Source: Costus lasius (Eukaryota > Streptophyta > Magnoliopsida > Zingiberales > Costaceae). Taken from it: a stretch of DNA of 64,000 bases. Location: positions 25,355,501 through 25,419,500 of the forward strand of contig CM050454.1 in NCBI GenBank assembly GCA_027563935.2, in the 5' to 3' direction. A program made the position numbers and the translations under genes. Below, piece after piece: positions 10,227 to 23,227 of this stretch. Each line of letters starts with the position of its first letter. Within the stretch, counting starts at the first letter, position 1. The notes beneath the pieces were generated by a model. The model worked only from the letters and a program-made list of their open reading frames with translations, was not told where the DNA came from and did not search any database.

Positions 10227-12043
10227 GGTGTTCGTTGCTGCAGGAATCTACAACAATGCAAGAACAGCAAGGTCAGTATCAATGTTAGAATCAATCCAGG
10301 ACTTAAGAATGATTCTTTTCTCACTATTTTATCTGGCTGAAAAATCCAGCAAAACAGCCCGAAAGAGTAAAACTCTTTTAGTGAGATGGGATCCAGATTT
10401 CATACTTGGTCTCCGCGTCCCGCTCAGACGAGATAAGATGCACAGAGAGTACAAGCACTAATTTCTGGTAGGCAGTCCCTGCCAATCGCCAACCCGTGCG
10501 ATTCCCCTTCATCTGGGCAATCCAGCAGACTGTGCCAACTGAGTTGGTACAACACAGTCTCTGATCCCACAGATGGCTGCCTCCATATAGCTAACATATG
10601 CCCCATATGTAGCCTACATGGTCAAGCTGACCTGACCTACTCCCTGGACCACCACGTGCTATGCTGAGCAACGAGAAGCGATAAATCCCTTCCCTGTAAC
10701 ACGCAGGTGAAATCACACACCGTCTGAAGATAGATGGACGTGCCCACTGAGTGGGTACAACACGGCTCCAACGATAGTCAGAACAGTGAGGTTTCGCGTC
10801 AGAAGGCTATCGAGCTTGATATTTTAACGTTGGATTTTAACGGTCTTTTATCTTCCTAACTATCATGCAAACCCTATGGTGATAGCAGAAGATAAATAAA
10901 TCATGCAAGTCTAATTATTTAAATAATAAAAGAAAGCATGATGATCTTATGTGGTAAACGCCCATTAAGCCTAGGTAAGACCTTAAGTTAACTTAAGTCT
11001 TCACTTGAGCTCTTCTTGGGTCTTTTGCATCTGTCTGGCCCAGCCTAGGGCCATAGCGCCCAGTGCAGCTCAGGTGCGCCCACCAGGTAAATGCGCCTGT
11101 CCTAGGGTCGAACCCTAGACCTCCGACCTGGTCAAGCCACTGCTGCATGCGCCTCTGCCATGTGTGCTTTGTGCTCTTGTCTGATTAAATTACAATTTAA
11201 TCTATCTAGACAAGATTGACTCGCAGGTCAATTACATTTTATAAATTAATTAAAAAGTGATGCGCAGATCACAATAAATATTAATTTACAATTTACTTCC
11301 AGGCACGCAGGCCCCAGCACAGCACACATTAAAAGGGCAACCAACATAAGATGAAATAGACACTCATCATGGTATGCAATCATTATGTGATCCAATAATA
11401 AGAAAATAAAAATTTTCGAAAAACCCATTGGCATCAATTTTAATTTTCTTATGGGCCCTACAACCTTACAACGGTCCATTGATAGGGATCCACTCATCAT
11501 GTCTAGTCAGATCCACTGCCCTTGGATGCACCAAGTCCTAACTGACTTGAGTTGACCTAATGGTCAACCATGCATGCGCCAAGGGCTGAACAACCATCAT
11601 GAGTTCTGGCAAGCGGGTGTGACCCCGGGCCTAACTCAAGAGTGTTCACTGGTTGTCTCAACCAGACCTCGCTACACGCCTGTCTGCAGTCGACCTATAG
11701 CCACCTCGTGCTTGCGCACAGGTGCCATCTGGTCGACCCATCTAGGCTGTCAGATGGTCTGATCAGACTATTTGGATCTTATCTAGAGGATGATATCAAC
11801 CCCATCAACCCGTCTAAGGGTTTATAGTAGGTGCACTTTAGATCTAATGAGGATGCGCGCAAGATATGATAAGTTTTGATAAAAACAACATCCAAGCGCC
11901 ACCATGCAATATACATGCGCAAACATAAACATACTAGCATGTAGTTTCGCATGATGATCTATCATGAAATATCGCATGTAATTTAGATCTACACAAACAT
12001 GGATCACAAAGACATGAAGCAATCATATGAATCATTCAGAAAT
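10227..12043 (-). other. A1 leader between gag and PBS
   Basis: About 1.8 kb of non-coding leader. A splice-acceptor-like TTGTTGTAG ends on the minus strand at 10248, 22 nt before the gag ATG. The leader hairpins lie at 10335-10764. A 56-bp module bounded by ATGCGCCT repeats lies at 11091-11154. Short open frames in it differ between copies and are not supported. Confidence 0.75.
10335..10764 (-). other. Leader stem-loops hp5 to hp1 of A1
   Basis: Minus-strand hairpins: hp1 at 10739-10764, hp2 at 10528-10559 (perfect 7-bp outer helix), hp3 at 10411-10447, hp4 at 10362-10378 (AAAGAGT/ACTCTTT) and hp5 with arms at 10355-10359 and 10335-10339 (GGCTG/CAGCC). Hp5 reads GACTG/CAGTC in A3 and A4, so both arms changed together. 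Confidence 0.6.
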
Positions 12044-12057
12044 CGCCTCTGATACCA
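12044..12057 (-). other. Primer-binding site of A1, diverged
   Basis: Minus-strand TGGTATCAGAGGCG, two bases from the LTR. The first 11 bases match the family site, after which GG replaces GC. Confidence 0.75.
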
Positions 12058-12059
12058 AT

Positions 12060-12624
12060 TGAAGAGTCCCTACCAGGAAGGGGGGGAAACCCTAAGGGGG
12101 CGCATATCAAGAATCTCATAGCGGAAGCTCGGGTTTCCTTAGGATCATTTGAATAAACATATGATCAACTTGCTGAAAGATTGCAAAGATGAATGAAAGA
12201 TCATACCATCGCCATCCTTTGGATGGTGCCTTGGAAGCAAAGATCGAAAGGGATCTTCTCCAAAGATGACGCACACAAGATGAGGAATGGCTTCTCCTTG
12301 TCGTCTTTGTGCTAGCAAAGCTTCAAGGGGTCCTTTGTGTGGAGGAAGATTGAGATGCGAGAGCAATTCTCTCCTTGGCCGAAATCTTCTCTTCTCTTCT
12401 CGTCAACACACACCCACGAGAGTGCAAACCGGCCACATGAGAAGAGGGGAACGTCTTTGGCGTTTTGGCGTTAAGAGGAAGTGGCCTTGATGACATTCCA
12501 AAAATAGAATATCATGAAGCCATGCGCCCATGATCTTAAAACCAACCAAAAACGCTTACAAGCATTGAACCAAGCGTTCACCTATGTGAACCGGTTCAAG
12601 CCAAACCGTCCCAATTGAATTTGG
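12060..12624 (-). repeat. 5' LTR of A1, truncated (565 bp)
   Basis: Antisense from TGAAGAGTCCC and nearly identical to 4614-5178. It ends at ...AATTTGGT, where the plus-strand LTR of A2 starts. In the 3' LTR the next bases are TCATAAACC, and that continuation is absent from the window. Confidence 0.88.
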
Positions 12625-14348
12625 TGTTGGGGTATGCCCTTAAGGCTAATGTTTGAGGCCTTGGGATTCTTTCAGTATCATGTATAAACTCTTATGTTTA
12701 TAAAGGCATGGTTGTTATTCAGTTTTTTACATTGTCTGCTGCAATAAGTGTGCTTCTGAATAATGTCTCAATGCTGTTCAGCTAGGCTGACATGCAATGA
12801 AGTCCTTAGTCGAGATATCTTGGTGAACATGAGACAGCCTTGATATGATTGAGACTAATATGTGTTCTAATCTTATAGGATGCTTCGAGCATGGAATAAG
12901 ATGTAGACTCATGGGTACATTAGATGTACTGGACAGACCCTACTAGGATATTCAATTGCTTGTCACAATGTGAATAATCCTTGTTTGCAACAAGTGGCAT
13001 AATGTCCTCTGACTTGAGATCACTTGTGTTTCTAAATGATGATTGTCATTGTTTTGAGGTAGTTCAATATCATTTGAAACATAATGGTTATAGACTATCT
13101 TGGATAATGATCATGAGTCATGTTAGAGCACTAGTGATAGATACAGGATTGCCGTCTCCTTGTTTAAGGAGTGTGATGTTCTAAAGGGGCCCCCCTGGAT
13201 GAGATGATTGAGAAAGTGTATGGCCATACCCAGGTGACTATGTTCATCTGATCTAATCATGCTCATCATATTGGAGCTACAGGCTTGACACGCTTGTCCA
13301 ATAAGAACATCCAGTGGCAAAGGAAACAAGTATGCCTTGTGAAATAGATTCACACTTGTGCTGTGGTTTGGGTGTAGTCTTGGAAGACTCTTTCCTTTAT
13401 ATCGGGAGATAGTGATGTGTTGCTAGATACCCCTCACTGATCGTGATAACATAAGTTATCATTACCGACATTTAAAGGAAACCCTCAGGGTCGCACAATT
13501 TGATGATATGGCTTACTTAAGTCAGATCGTGTGGACTGAATTGTTTTGGTTCAGTTTAAAGGGATTTAAACTCTGATTGTAAGTGAGATCTGGTCTGATC
13601 ATGTTTGATTGATTAGGGCTTGAGATCGGTAAGCTTCGATTGAGAGAGTTGATGCTAGATCGATGAGATCAAGGGCATCAAGAGATGAACGGTTAGATCA
13701 TGAACCTTAGGGTTTTAGGTGATCTGGACCAAGGCTTGGTTTGATTTGGTCTTTGAACCAAATTGGGTTGAACCGAATGGCTTGAACCGGTTCACATAGG
13801 TGAACGCATGGTTCAAAGGCTTGATGGCGCTTTGGGCGGTTTGCCTTGAATGAGCGCATGGTTCATGAATGTGTGAACGCATGAAGTGAAGTTTTTACTA
13901 TTTTTGGAAGAGGTTTTTTCCAAAATAGTTAACTCACCTCACGTTCGAGAGCACTCATCCGATTCTCGCCCTTTTTGCCTCTTCCTCTCGACGTCTTCGC
14001 GTGTGGAAAAAGGGTGGACGACAAGGAGAGACTCGGCCAAGCTAGAGACATCATCTCTTCTCCCTCAAGCGATCAGGATTCTTGGAGCCTTGCTAGCACA
14101 AGGAGCAACAAGGAGTAGGCTAAGTCTCATCTCGTGTGCGCACACTTTGGAGGAGAACCTCATCATCCTCTTGCTTCCAAATCTCCATCCAAGCGATGGC
14201 CATGGTATGAATCTCTTCCAATCTATGCAAGTTTATATAAGTTGATCAATGAAACATACATGCGATCATTGAAACCCAAGCTTCCGCAATGAAAAATTTT
14301 TACACATGCGCCTATTAGGGTTTCGCTCCCCCTTGAAGGGGACTTACA
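12625..14348 (+). repeat. 5' LTR of A2 (1,724 bp)
   Basis: Runs from TGTTGGGGTATGCCC to GGGGACTTACA. The last bases hold the terminal hairpin CCCCT/AGGGG. A splice-donor-like GGTATGAATC has its GT at 14205. A TATA-like CTATTTTTGGAAG lies near 13899. Confidence 0.88.
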
Positions 14349-14350
14349 AA

Positions 14351-14368
14351 TGGTATCAGAGCCAAGGT
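14351..14368 (+). other. Primer-binding site of A2
   Basis: TGGTATCAGAGCCAAGGT, two bases after the LTR end. It is the best initiator-tRNA-Met match among the Copia-A copies. Confidence 0.9.
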
Positions 14369-15842
14369 TCTATGTATGTTCATTTGATTGCTTATTTGTG
14401 ATCCTTGTTTGCCCTTGCTAAGAGTAGATCTAATTACATGCCGAAAACTACATGCTAGTTTGAGAACTTAGATGTATGTTTATTTTTGATTTGCGCATGT
14501 ATGATGTGTTGGCGCATGCTATAGAGTTTTATCAAAACTTAACTTGCGCGCCCCTACCTTAGATCTAAGCGCCTACTATAAACCCTTAGACGGGTTGATG
14601 GGGTTGAAGTCATCCTCTAGGTTAGATCCAAATAGTCTGATCAGACCATCTGACAGCCTAGATGGGTCGACCAGATGGCACCTATGCGCAAGCATGAGGT
14701 GGCTATAGGTCGATTGCATCACAGGCGTGTAGCGAGGTCTGATTGAGACAACCATTGAACGCACATGAGTTAGGCCCGGGGTCACACCCGCTTGCTAGAA
14801 CTCATGAGGGTTGTTCAGCCCTTGGCGCATGCATGATTGACCATTAGGTCAACTCAAGTCAGTTAGGACTTGGTGCATGCAAGGGCAGTGGATCTGACTA
14901 GATATGATGAGTGGATCCCTATCAATGGACCGTTGTAAGGTTGTAGGGCACATAAGAAAATTAAAATTGATGCTAATGGGTTTTCAAAATTTTTATTTTC
15001 TTGTTAAAGGATCACATGTTGATTGGATGCCATGATATATGTTTATTTCATCTTATGTGGGTTGCCCTTTTAATGTGTGCTGTGCTGGGGCCTGCGAGCC
15101 TGGATTAAAATTGTAAATTAATTTTTATTGTGATCTGCGAATCACTTTTTAATTAATTTATAAAATGTAATTGACCTGCGAGTCAATCTTGTCTAGATAG
15201 ATTAAATTGTAATTTAATCAGACAAGAGCACAGAGCACACTTGGCAGAGGCGCAGCAGCTTGAGGCTTGACCAGGTGGGAGGTCTAGGGTTCGACCCTAT
15301 GACAGGCGCATTTACCTGGTGGGCGCACCTGAGCTGCATTTGGCGCTTGGGCCCTAGGTTGGGCCAGACAAGATAAAAGACCCATGAAGAAAGCTCAAGT
15401 GAAGACTTAAGTGAAAATTAAGGTCTTACTTAGGGTTAATGGGCTTTTACCACATAAGATCATTATGCTTTCTTTTATTGTTTAAATAATTAGAATTGCA
15501 TGATTTATTTATCTTCTGCTATCACCATAGGGTTTGCATGATAGTTAAGAAGATAAAAGACCGTTAAAATCCAACGCTATAATATCAAGCACGTAAGCCT
15601 TCTGACGCGAAACCTCACTGTTCTGACTATCGTTGGAGCCGTGTTGTACCCACTCAGTGGGCACGTCCATCTATCTTCAGACGGTGCAGGATTACACCTG
15701 CGTGTTACAGGGAAGGGATTTATCGCTTCTCGTTGCTCAGCATAGCACGTGGTGGTCCAGGGAGTAGGTCGGGTCAGCTTGACCATGTAGGCTACATATG
15801 GGGCATATGATAGCACATGGAGGCAGCCATCTGTGGGATTAG
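14369..15842 (+). other. A2 leader with hairpin hp1
   Basis: Non-coding leader collinear with A4 44842-46256. It keeps the module with GGTTCGACCC (around 15288) that A3 and A4 lack. Hairpin hp1 is at 15640-15665: outer CGTG/CACG, bulge TTGTA, inner CCCAC/GTGGG, loop TCA. The leader ends just before hp2. Confidence 0.75.
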
Positions 15843-17547
15843 TGAAGAAACCCCTTTCATGAGGGGGGCGCAAACCCTAAGCATGGCGCAAATAAAACTT
15901 TGCAAGTGGTAGCAAGGGTTTGAAGATCTTTTGCATGTCATATGATCAACTATCATAGATTGAATAGATCAAGAGTAGATCATACCATAGCCATCTTTCG
16001 GATGGTCCCTTGGAAGAAGAGATCGAAGAGGGTCTCCTCCACAAGATGCGCACACAAGATGAGAATTGACTTGCTTCTTGTTGCTCCTTGTGCTAGCAAG
16101 GATCTCCAAGATGTCCTTGATCGAATGAAGGAAAAAGGAAATGATCTTGGCGTGGATGAACTCCTCCTTGTTCTCGTCAAATCTCTCCACACCGAGAAAG
16201 AGGCGTTTAGTTGAGAGAGAGACCAACGTTCTCCTCCAAAGTGAAGCGTTGAGAAACCATTTCCGAAACCTCCACTTCCAAAAATGGTAAGTCATCACTA
16301 CAAGCGTTCATGTCTTATGAACCAAACCAAAACGCCAATTCGATTTAACCATGCGTTCACACATATGTGAACCGGTTCAAATAGAATTCGGTCTAATTGA
16401 TTTCGGTTCAAAGACCAAATTGAACCAAGCCAAGCCATGGTCTAAATCTCATCTGAACCATGAAGGCTCGAGATCTAACCGTACATCTCTTGATGCCTTT
16501 GATCTCACCGATCTAGCATCACTACTCTCGATCGAAGCTTACCGATCTCAAGCCCTAATCAATCAAACATGATCAGGCCAGATCTCACTTGCAATCAGAG
16601 TTTAAACTCCTTTAAACTGAACCAAAACAATTCAGTCCACACGATCTGACTCAAGTAAGCCATATCATCAAATTGTGCGACCCTGAGGGTTTCCTTTAAA
16701 TGTCGGTAACGATAACTTACGTTATCACGATCAGTGAGAGGTATCTAGCAACACATCACTGTCTCCCGATATAAAGAAAAGAGTCTTCCAAGACTACACC
16801 CAAAACATAGCACAAGTGTGAATCCACTTCACTAGGCATGCATGTGTCCTTTGCCACTTGATGTTCTTATTGGACAAGCGTGTCAAGCCTGTAATTCCAA
16901 TATGATGAGTATGATTAGATCAGATGAACATAGTCACCTGGGTATGGCCATACACATTCTCAATCATCTCATTCAGGGGGGGGGGGCCTTTAGAACATCA
17001 CACTCCAATTAAGGAGATGGCAATCCTTTATCTATCACTAGTGCCCTAACCTGACTCAAGATCATTATCCAAGATAGTCTATAATCATAATATTTCAAAT
17101 GATATTAAACCACCTCAAAACAATGACAATCATCATTTAGAAACACAAGTGATCTCAAGTCAGAGGACATGTGCCACTTGTAGCATAAGGATTATTCACA
17201 TTGTGACAAGCAATTGAATATCCTAATAGGGTCTGTCCAGTACATCCAATGTACCTATGAGTCTACATCTTATTCCATGCTCAAAGCATCCTATAAGATT
17301 AGAACACACATTAGTCTCAATCATATCAAGGCTGTCTCATGTTCACCAAGATATCTCGACTAAGGACTTAACTGCATGTCAGCCTAGCTGAACAGCTTTG
17401 AGACATTATTCAGAAGTACACATATTGCAGCAGACAATGTAACAACCTGAATAACAACCATTGCCTTTATAAACAAAAGAGTTTATATACATGATACTCA
17501 TGGAATCCCAAGGCCTCAAACATTAGCCTTAAGGGCATACCCCAACA
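15843..17547 (-). repeat. 3' LTR of A3 (1,705 bp)
   Basis: Antisense from TGAAGAAACCCC to CATACCCCAACA. It holds a G-run of 11 at 16976-16986 and the palindrome GAACCGGTTC near 16370. The donor-like GGTATG (sense) is at 15981-15986. Confidence 0.92.
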
Positions 17548-17560
17548 ATCTCCCACTTGC
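17548..17560 (-). other. Polypurine tract of A3
   Basis: GCAAGTGGGAGAT on the minus strand, directly next to the 3' LTR and identical to A4. Confidence 0.88.
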
Positions 17561-17567
17561 ACTTAAT

Positions 17568-20500
17568 CTAATGGTTGAGAAATCTCAAACCCATATTATT
17601 ACAGTGCTTCTCATGCTTCTACTGCGCCAGAGGCTTGGTAAGCGGGTCAGCCAGATTGTCGTCTGTATGAACCTTGCAGATTTTGATCTCGCCACGATCA
17701 ATGATCTCCCGGATCAAGTGAAACCGTCTCTGTATGTGCTTGGACTTCTGGTGCGACCGTGGTTCCTTTGCTTGTGCGATTGCTCCAGTGTTATCACAGA
17801 AGATAACCAAAGGATCTGCACTCGAAGGAACAACACCAAGTTCTCTCACGAACTTACGAATCCACACTGCCTCCTTGGATGCTTCCGAGGCTGCAACATA
17901 CTCGGCTTCTGTTGTGGAATCAGCAACAGTTGACTGTTTGAAACTTTTCCACACCACCGCTCCTCCATTCAAGCTAAAGACATAGCCTGATTGCGATCGG
18001 AAATCATCCTGGTCCGACTGGAACGAAGCGTCAGTATATCCTTCTATACTGAGTTCTTCCTGACCACCATATATCAAGAACATATCTTTGGTCCTCCGCA
18101 GATATTTTAAAATGTTCTTGACCGCAATCCAGTGTGCCTGACCTGGATTACTTTGGAATCGACTGGTCACGCTTAACCCGTAAGCGACGTCTGGGCGAGT
18201 GCACAACATCGCATACATAATGGACCCAATAGCTGAAGCATAAGGCGTATTGTCCATTTCATCTTTCTCAGTCTGTGTTTGTGGACACTGACCCTTCGAA
18301 AGATTCAGACCATGTCTGACTGGAAGATACCCTCTTTTAGAATTCTCTAAATGGAATCTCTCCAGGACTTTATCGATGTAAGTACTCTGGCACAGCCTGA
18401 GAAGCCTCTTAGATCTATCCCTGTAGATCTTCACACCTAACACATAGGCTGCTTCTCCTAAATCTTTCATCTGAAAACATTTCCTTAGCCATGCCTTAAC
18501 CGCATGCATTTCAGGAATATCGTTTCCAATGATTAAGATATCATCGACATAGAGGACTAGGAAAGTAATCACGCTCCCACTAAACCTCTTATATACACAC
18601 GGGTCATCCTCGTTCTTGATGAAGCCAAACTCAGAGATTGATTCATCAAAACGAATATTCCAGCTTCTAGATGCTTGTTTAAGTCCATAAATGGACTTCT
18701 TTAACTTGCATATTTTATGACGATCTGCTGGATTAGTGAAACCTTCAGGTTGTGTCATGTACACATCCTCATCCAGTTTTCCATTAAGGAAAGCAGTTTT
18801 CACATCCATCTGCCAGATCTCATAATCGTAATATGCTGCTATCGCGAAAAGAATCCGAATAGACTTGAACATGGCTACAGGAGAGAAAGTTTCATCATAA
18901 TCTATCCCGTAGATTTGTTTGAAACCTTTCGCTACTAGCCTGCCTTTATAGGTAACCACGTTACCATCCATGTCAATCTTCTTCTTGAAGATCCATTTAC
19001 AGCCTATAGGGATTACTCCCGGAGGCGGATCAACCAAATCCCAGACTTGGTTATCTGACATGGAGTCCATCTCGGCTCGCATAGCTTCAAGCCATCTAGC
19101 TGACTCCGGTCCACTGACCGCATCCGCATAAGTGAGGGGTTCATCATTGTCAATGATGTAGACTCCGTCATAGCGCTCAGGCTGTCGACGGATCCTTCCC
19201 GATATTCGCGGTTCCCGTGATATCTGAGCCTCAGGTTGTTCAATAACCTGTTCTACCGGCTCAGGCTCATCCAACTGTGCTTGACTACTTTGTCCTTCCT
19301 CTGGATTCTCATCCAGCTTTATTTCTCTCCCACTGGCCTCTTGCAGAAGAAACTCCTTCTCAAGAAATATTGCCGTCCGAGCAACAAATACTTTGTTCTC
19401 TTTGGGATCGTAGAAATAATAACCCTTAGTTTCCTTAGGGTAACCGACAAAGATGCATTTCTCAGATCTGCTCTCCAGTTTCCCAGAGGCGAGCTTTTTG
19501 AAATAAGCCTCGCAACCCCAGATCTTAATAAATGTCAAGCTAGGCTGTTTCCCATACCACAACTCATATGGCGTCTTTGAAACTGCCTTGGATGGCACTC
19601 GGTTTAGTACCTTTGCAGCTGTTTCCAGTGCAAATCCCCAAAAGGAGTAAGGAAGAGTAGCCTGACTCATCATAGAACGAACCATATCAAGTAACGTTCT
19701 ATTTCTCCTCTCGGACACACCATTCCATTGCGGTGTTCCTGGCGGAGTGAGCTGTGAGATAATCCCACACTCCTTTAGATAGTCAGTAAACGCATGACTC
19801 AGGTATTCTCCACCTCGATCAGAATGAAGTGCCTTGATATTTCGGCCTAGCTGATTTTGTACTTCATTCTTGAACTCTTTGAACTTGTCAAAAGATTCAC
19901 TCTTATGTCTCATAAGATAGACATAACCATATCTACTGAAATCATCAGTAAAGGTAATGAAGTACTGATAGCCACCTCTGGCATGTTTACTAAATGGCCC
20001 ACACACATCACTGTGTATAAGATCAAGTAAACCTGAAGCCCTTTGACCTTTGTTAGGAAAAGGAGACTTCGTCATTTTACCCATTAAACAAGCTTTGCAT
20101 GTATCAATCTCCTCACAGGAGAATGATCCCAGCAGTCCATGATCATGCAACCGCTTAATGCGCCTCTTGTTAATATGGCCTAAACGACTATGCCATAACA
20201 AGGTGCTGTCATCAGCATACTTGGCTTTCTTATTATCAATATTTTGTATAGAATATTCCATGTCCAACATGAATAACCCATTGTTAATTGAACCAGTAGC
20301 ATAAACAATATTATCAAGAGTAAGATAACACTTTGAAATCTTGCATTCAAAGGAAAACCCTTTCCTGGCAAGAGCAGGAATAGAGATAATATTTTTAGTA
20401 ATACTGGGTACAAAATAACAATTGTTTAATTCTAATACAATGCCAGATGGTAATGAGATGTAATAATCCCCTACAGCAACAGCAGCAACCCGTGCCCCGT

Positions 20501-21452
20501 TTCCAACGCGTAGGTCCACCTCATGCTGTCCCACCTGTCTTCTTCTCTTGAGTTCCTGTACATTTGAACAAATGTGAACTCCACATGCAGTGTCCAACAC
20601 CCATGAAATAGAAGAAGAGGATATCATGACCTCAGTCACAAATATACCTGAGCCAGAAGCGATGCTTCCCCTCTTGTCTCCTTGGAGCGCTTTACAGTCC
20701 TTTTTCCAGTGACCCAACTGGCCACAGTGGAAACACCTGTTGTCCTTTGACCGCTTAACCTTCTGTTTCAGAGCCTTACTGTAGTTCTTGACAGGGGCTT
20801 TGCCCTTCTTCCCCTTCTTCTTGTTCCTGGAAGGAACCATTAAGACAGAGGTTGAAGGCTTTCCCTTCAGAGTTTCCTCAGTAGTCAAGAGCATATTGAG
20901 CAGCTATGCCGGAGTACAATCGATTTTGTTCATATTAAAGTTAATAATGAACGCATCGAAAGAAGGCGGGAGAGACTGCAGAATAATGTCTACAGCAAGC
21001 TCCTGATTGATGGTATGCCCCAGTTTCTCCAGAGCCTCCTTGTGCCCAATCATCTTGAGCACGTGAGCTCCCACTGGGCTCCCGTCAGCCAGTTTGCTCT
21101 GAAAGAAAAGCTTTGTCAGATTATAGCGTTCTGTCCTCGCCTGTGCAGCATACAGCATCTTGAGGTTCGCTATAATCTCTATAGCCGACATATCCTCATG
21201 CTGACGCTGCAGCGGTGGCGTCATAGACGCTAGCATCAGGCAAGCGACATCAATGCTATCAATGACGTGCTTTTCATAGGCATCGCGAACCGCCCTTGCG
21301 GCGTTCGCAGCGGGTTGAGGCGGTATAGCCGTCTCGAGGACATACAGTTTCCTCTCTGCCTTAAGAACGATCTTAAGGTGTCCGAACCAGTCTGAGAAGT
21401 TTGGCCCAGCAAACTTCTCCCTTTCCAGTAGGGATCGCACATTGAAGCTCAT
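17568..21452 (-). pseudogene. A3 gag-pol polyprotein with two nonsense codons
   Basis: A frame of 1,295 codons starts MSFNVRSLLEREKFAGPNF and ends ...GLRFLNH. Domains in order: gag capsid; zinc knuckle CFHCGQLGHWKKDC (about 240-253); protease LDTACG (Asp about 287); integrase with HSRLGH/CKACLMGK zinc binding and SDVCGPF, SDRGGEY, VSERRNR core (all three acidic residues present); RT with YVDD (about 970); RNase H YTDASF (about 1141). Two in-frame stops interrupt it. One is a TAG at 20904-20906 (codon 183), where A4 has GAG. The other is a TAG at 17619-17621 (codon 1278), where A4 has CAG, only 17 codons from the natural end. The first removes everything after the capsid. Confidence 0.93.
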
Positions 21453-23208
21453 GGTGTTCGTTGCTGCAGGAATCTACAACAATGCAAGAACAGCAAGGTC
21501 AGTATCAATGTTTAGAATCAATCCAGGACTTAAGAAAGATTCTTTTCTCACTATTTTATCTGACTGAAAAATCCATTAAAACAGTCCGAAAGAGTAACAC
21601 TCTTTTAGTGAGATGGGATCCAGATTTCATACTTGGTCTCCGCGTCCCGCTCAGGCGAGATAAGATGCACAGAGAATACAAGCACTAATTTCTGGTAGGC
21701 AGTCCCTGCCAATCGCCAACCCGTGCGATTCCCCTTCATCTGGGCAATCCAGCCGACTGTGCCAACTGAGTTGGTACAACACAATCTCTGACCCCACAGA
21801 TGGCTGCCTCCATGTGCTACCATATGCGCCACATATGTAGGCTACATGGTCAAGCTGACCCAACCTACTCCCTGGACCACCACGTGCTATGCTGAGCAAC
21901 GAGAAGCGATAAATCCCTTCTCTGTAACACGCAGGTGAAATCCCGCACCGTCTGAAGATAGATGGACGTGCCCACTGAGTGGGTACAACACGGCTCCAAC
22001 GATAGTCAGAACAGTGAGGTTTCGCATCAGAAGGCTTACGAGCTTGATATTTATGCGTTGGATTTTAACGGTCTTTTATCTTCTTACTATCAGGCAAATC
22101 CTATGGCTATAGCAGAAGATAAACTCATGCAATTCTAATTATAAAAGCAATAAATAGAAAGCATGGATCTTATGTGGTAAAAGCCCATAGAGCCTAAGTA
22201 AGACCTTAAATCAACCTAAGTCTTCACTTGCTCTTCTTGGGTCTTTTGCATCTCATCTGGTCCAACCCAGGGCCCTAGCGCTCAATGCAGCTCAGGTGCG
22301 CCCACCAGATGAATGCGCCTCTGCAATGTGTGCTTTTGAGCTCTTGTCTAATCAAAATACATTTTGATCTATCTAGACAAGCTTGACTCGCAGGTCAATT
22401 ATACAATAAATTAATTAAAAATGTGATTCGCAGATCACAAAACAAATTAATTTACAAGTTTAATTCCAGGCTCGCAGGCCCCAGCACAGCACACATTAAA
22501 TTGGGCATCCCACATAAGATAAAATAAACAAGCATATGGCATCAATCAATCATCATGTGATCCCTTACAAAGAAAATAAAATTTTGAAAACCCCATAGGC
22601 ATCAATTTTAATTTCCTTATGTGCCCTACAACCTTACAACGGTCCATTGATAGGGATCCACTCAACAATCTAGTTAGATCCATGCCCTTGCATGCACCAA
22701 GTCCTAACTGACTCGAGTTGACCTAATGGTCAACCATGCATGCGCCAAGGGCTGAACAACCAACATGAGTTCTGGCAAGCGGGTGTGACCCCGGGCCTAA
22801 CTCATGTGTGTTCACTGGTTGTCTCAACCAGACCTCGCTACACGCCTGTGATGCAATCGACCTATAGCCACCTTGTGCTTGCGCACAGGTGCCATCTGGT
22901 CGATCCATCTAGGCTGTCAGATGGTCTGATCAGACTATTGGATCTAACCTAGAGGGTGACTTCAACCCCATCAACCCGTCTAAGGGTTTATAGTAAGCGC
23001 ATATAGATCTAATTGTTTGCGCGCAAGTAAACAAGTTTTAATGAAATACCATTCAACAAACTAAACATGCGCCAACAAGATCATGCAAAAACATGAACAA
23101 AACACATGCGCCAACACCTAAAACTTAGCATGTAGTTTCGCATGTAAAAAAGATCTATACTAGAGCGCAAACAAGGATCACAAAGCAATCATATAACCAT
23201 ACATACAA
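21453..23208 (-). other. A3 leader with stem-loop region
   Basis: Non-coding leader between gag and PBS. Hairpins on the minus strand: hp1 21967-21992, hp2 21755-21786, hp3 21638-21674, hp4 21589-21605, and hp5 with arms 21582-21586 and 21562-21566. It lacks the 56-bp module found in A0, A1 and A2. The acceptor-like TTGTTGTAG lies about 22 nt before gag. Confidence 0.7.
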
Positions 23209-23225
23209 CCGCAGCTCTGATACCA
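23209..23225 (-). other. Primer-binding site of A3
   Basis: Minus-strand TGGTATCAGAGCTGCGG, two bases from the LTR and identical to the A4 site. Confidence 0.87.
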
Positions 23226-23227
23226 AT

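Larger units (their letters stand above)
4614..12624 (-). mobile_element. Copia-A copy A1, nearly full length, degenerate
   Basis: Minus-strand element inserted in the 5' LTR of A0 (preceding bases GAGGG). Order on the minus strand is 5' LTR (12060-12624, cut short), PBS, leader, gag, protease, integrase, RT, RNase H, polypurine tract and 3' LTR (4614-6322). The 5' LTR lacks about two thirds because A2 begins at 12625. Coding is broken by a TAG in the gag zinc knuckle, rearrangement of the protease region, stops and a frameshift between integrase and RT. The integrase catalytic glutamate is glycine. Confidence 0.9.
12625..15842 (+). mobile_element. Copia-A copy A2: 5' LTR and leader only
   Basis: Plus-strand element start inserted into the A1 5' LTR after TTGGT, and cut at 15842 where A3 begins. 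It has a full 5' LTR (12625-14348), a PBS and about 1.47 kb of leader including hairpin hp1. Gag, pol and 3' LTR are missing. The bases before A3 (ATTAG) are the expected left TSD of A3, and no right partner is seen. Confidence 0.87.

Noticed and set aside
11100..11125. tRNA gene suggested by GGTTCGA in the leader
   Set aside because: The palindrome closes a 5-nt loop rather than a 7-nt T loop, and no acceptor stem, D arm or anticodon arm is present.
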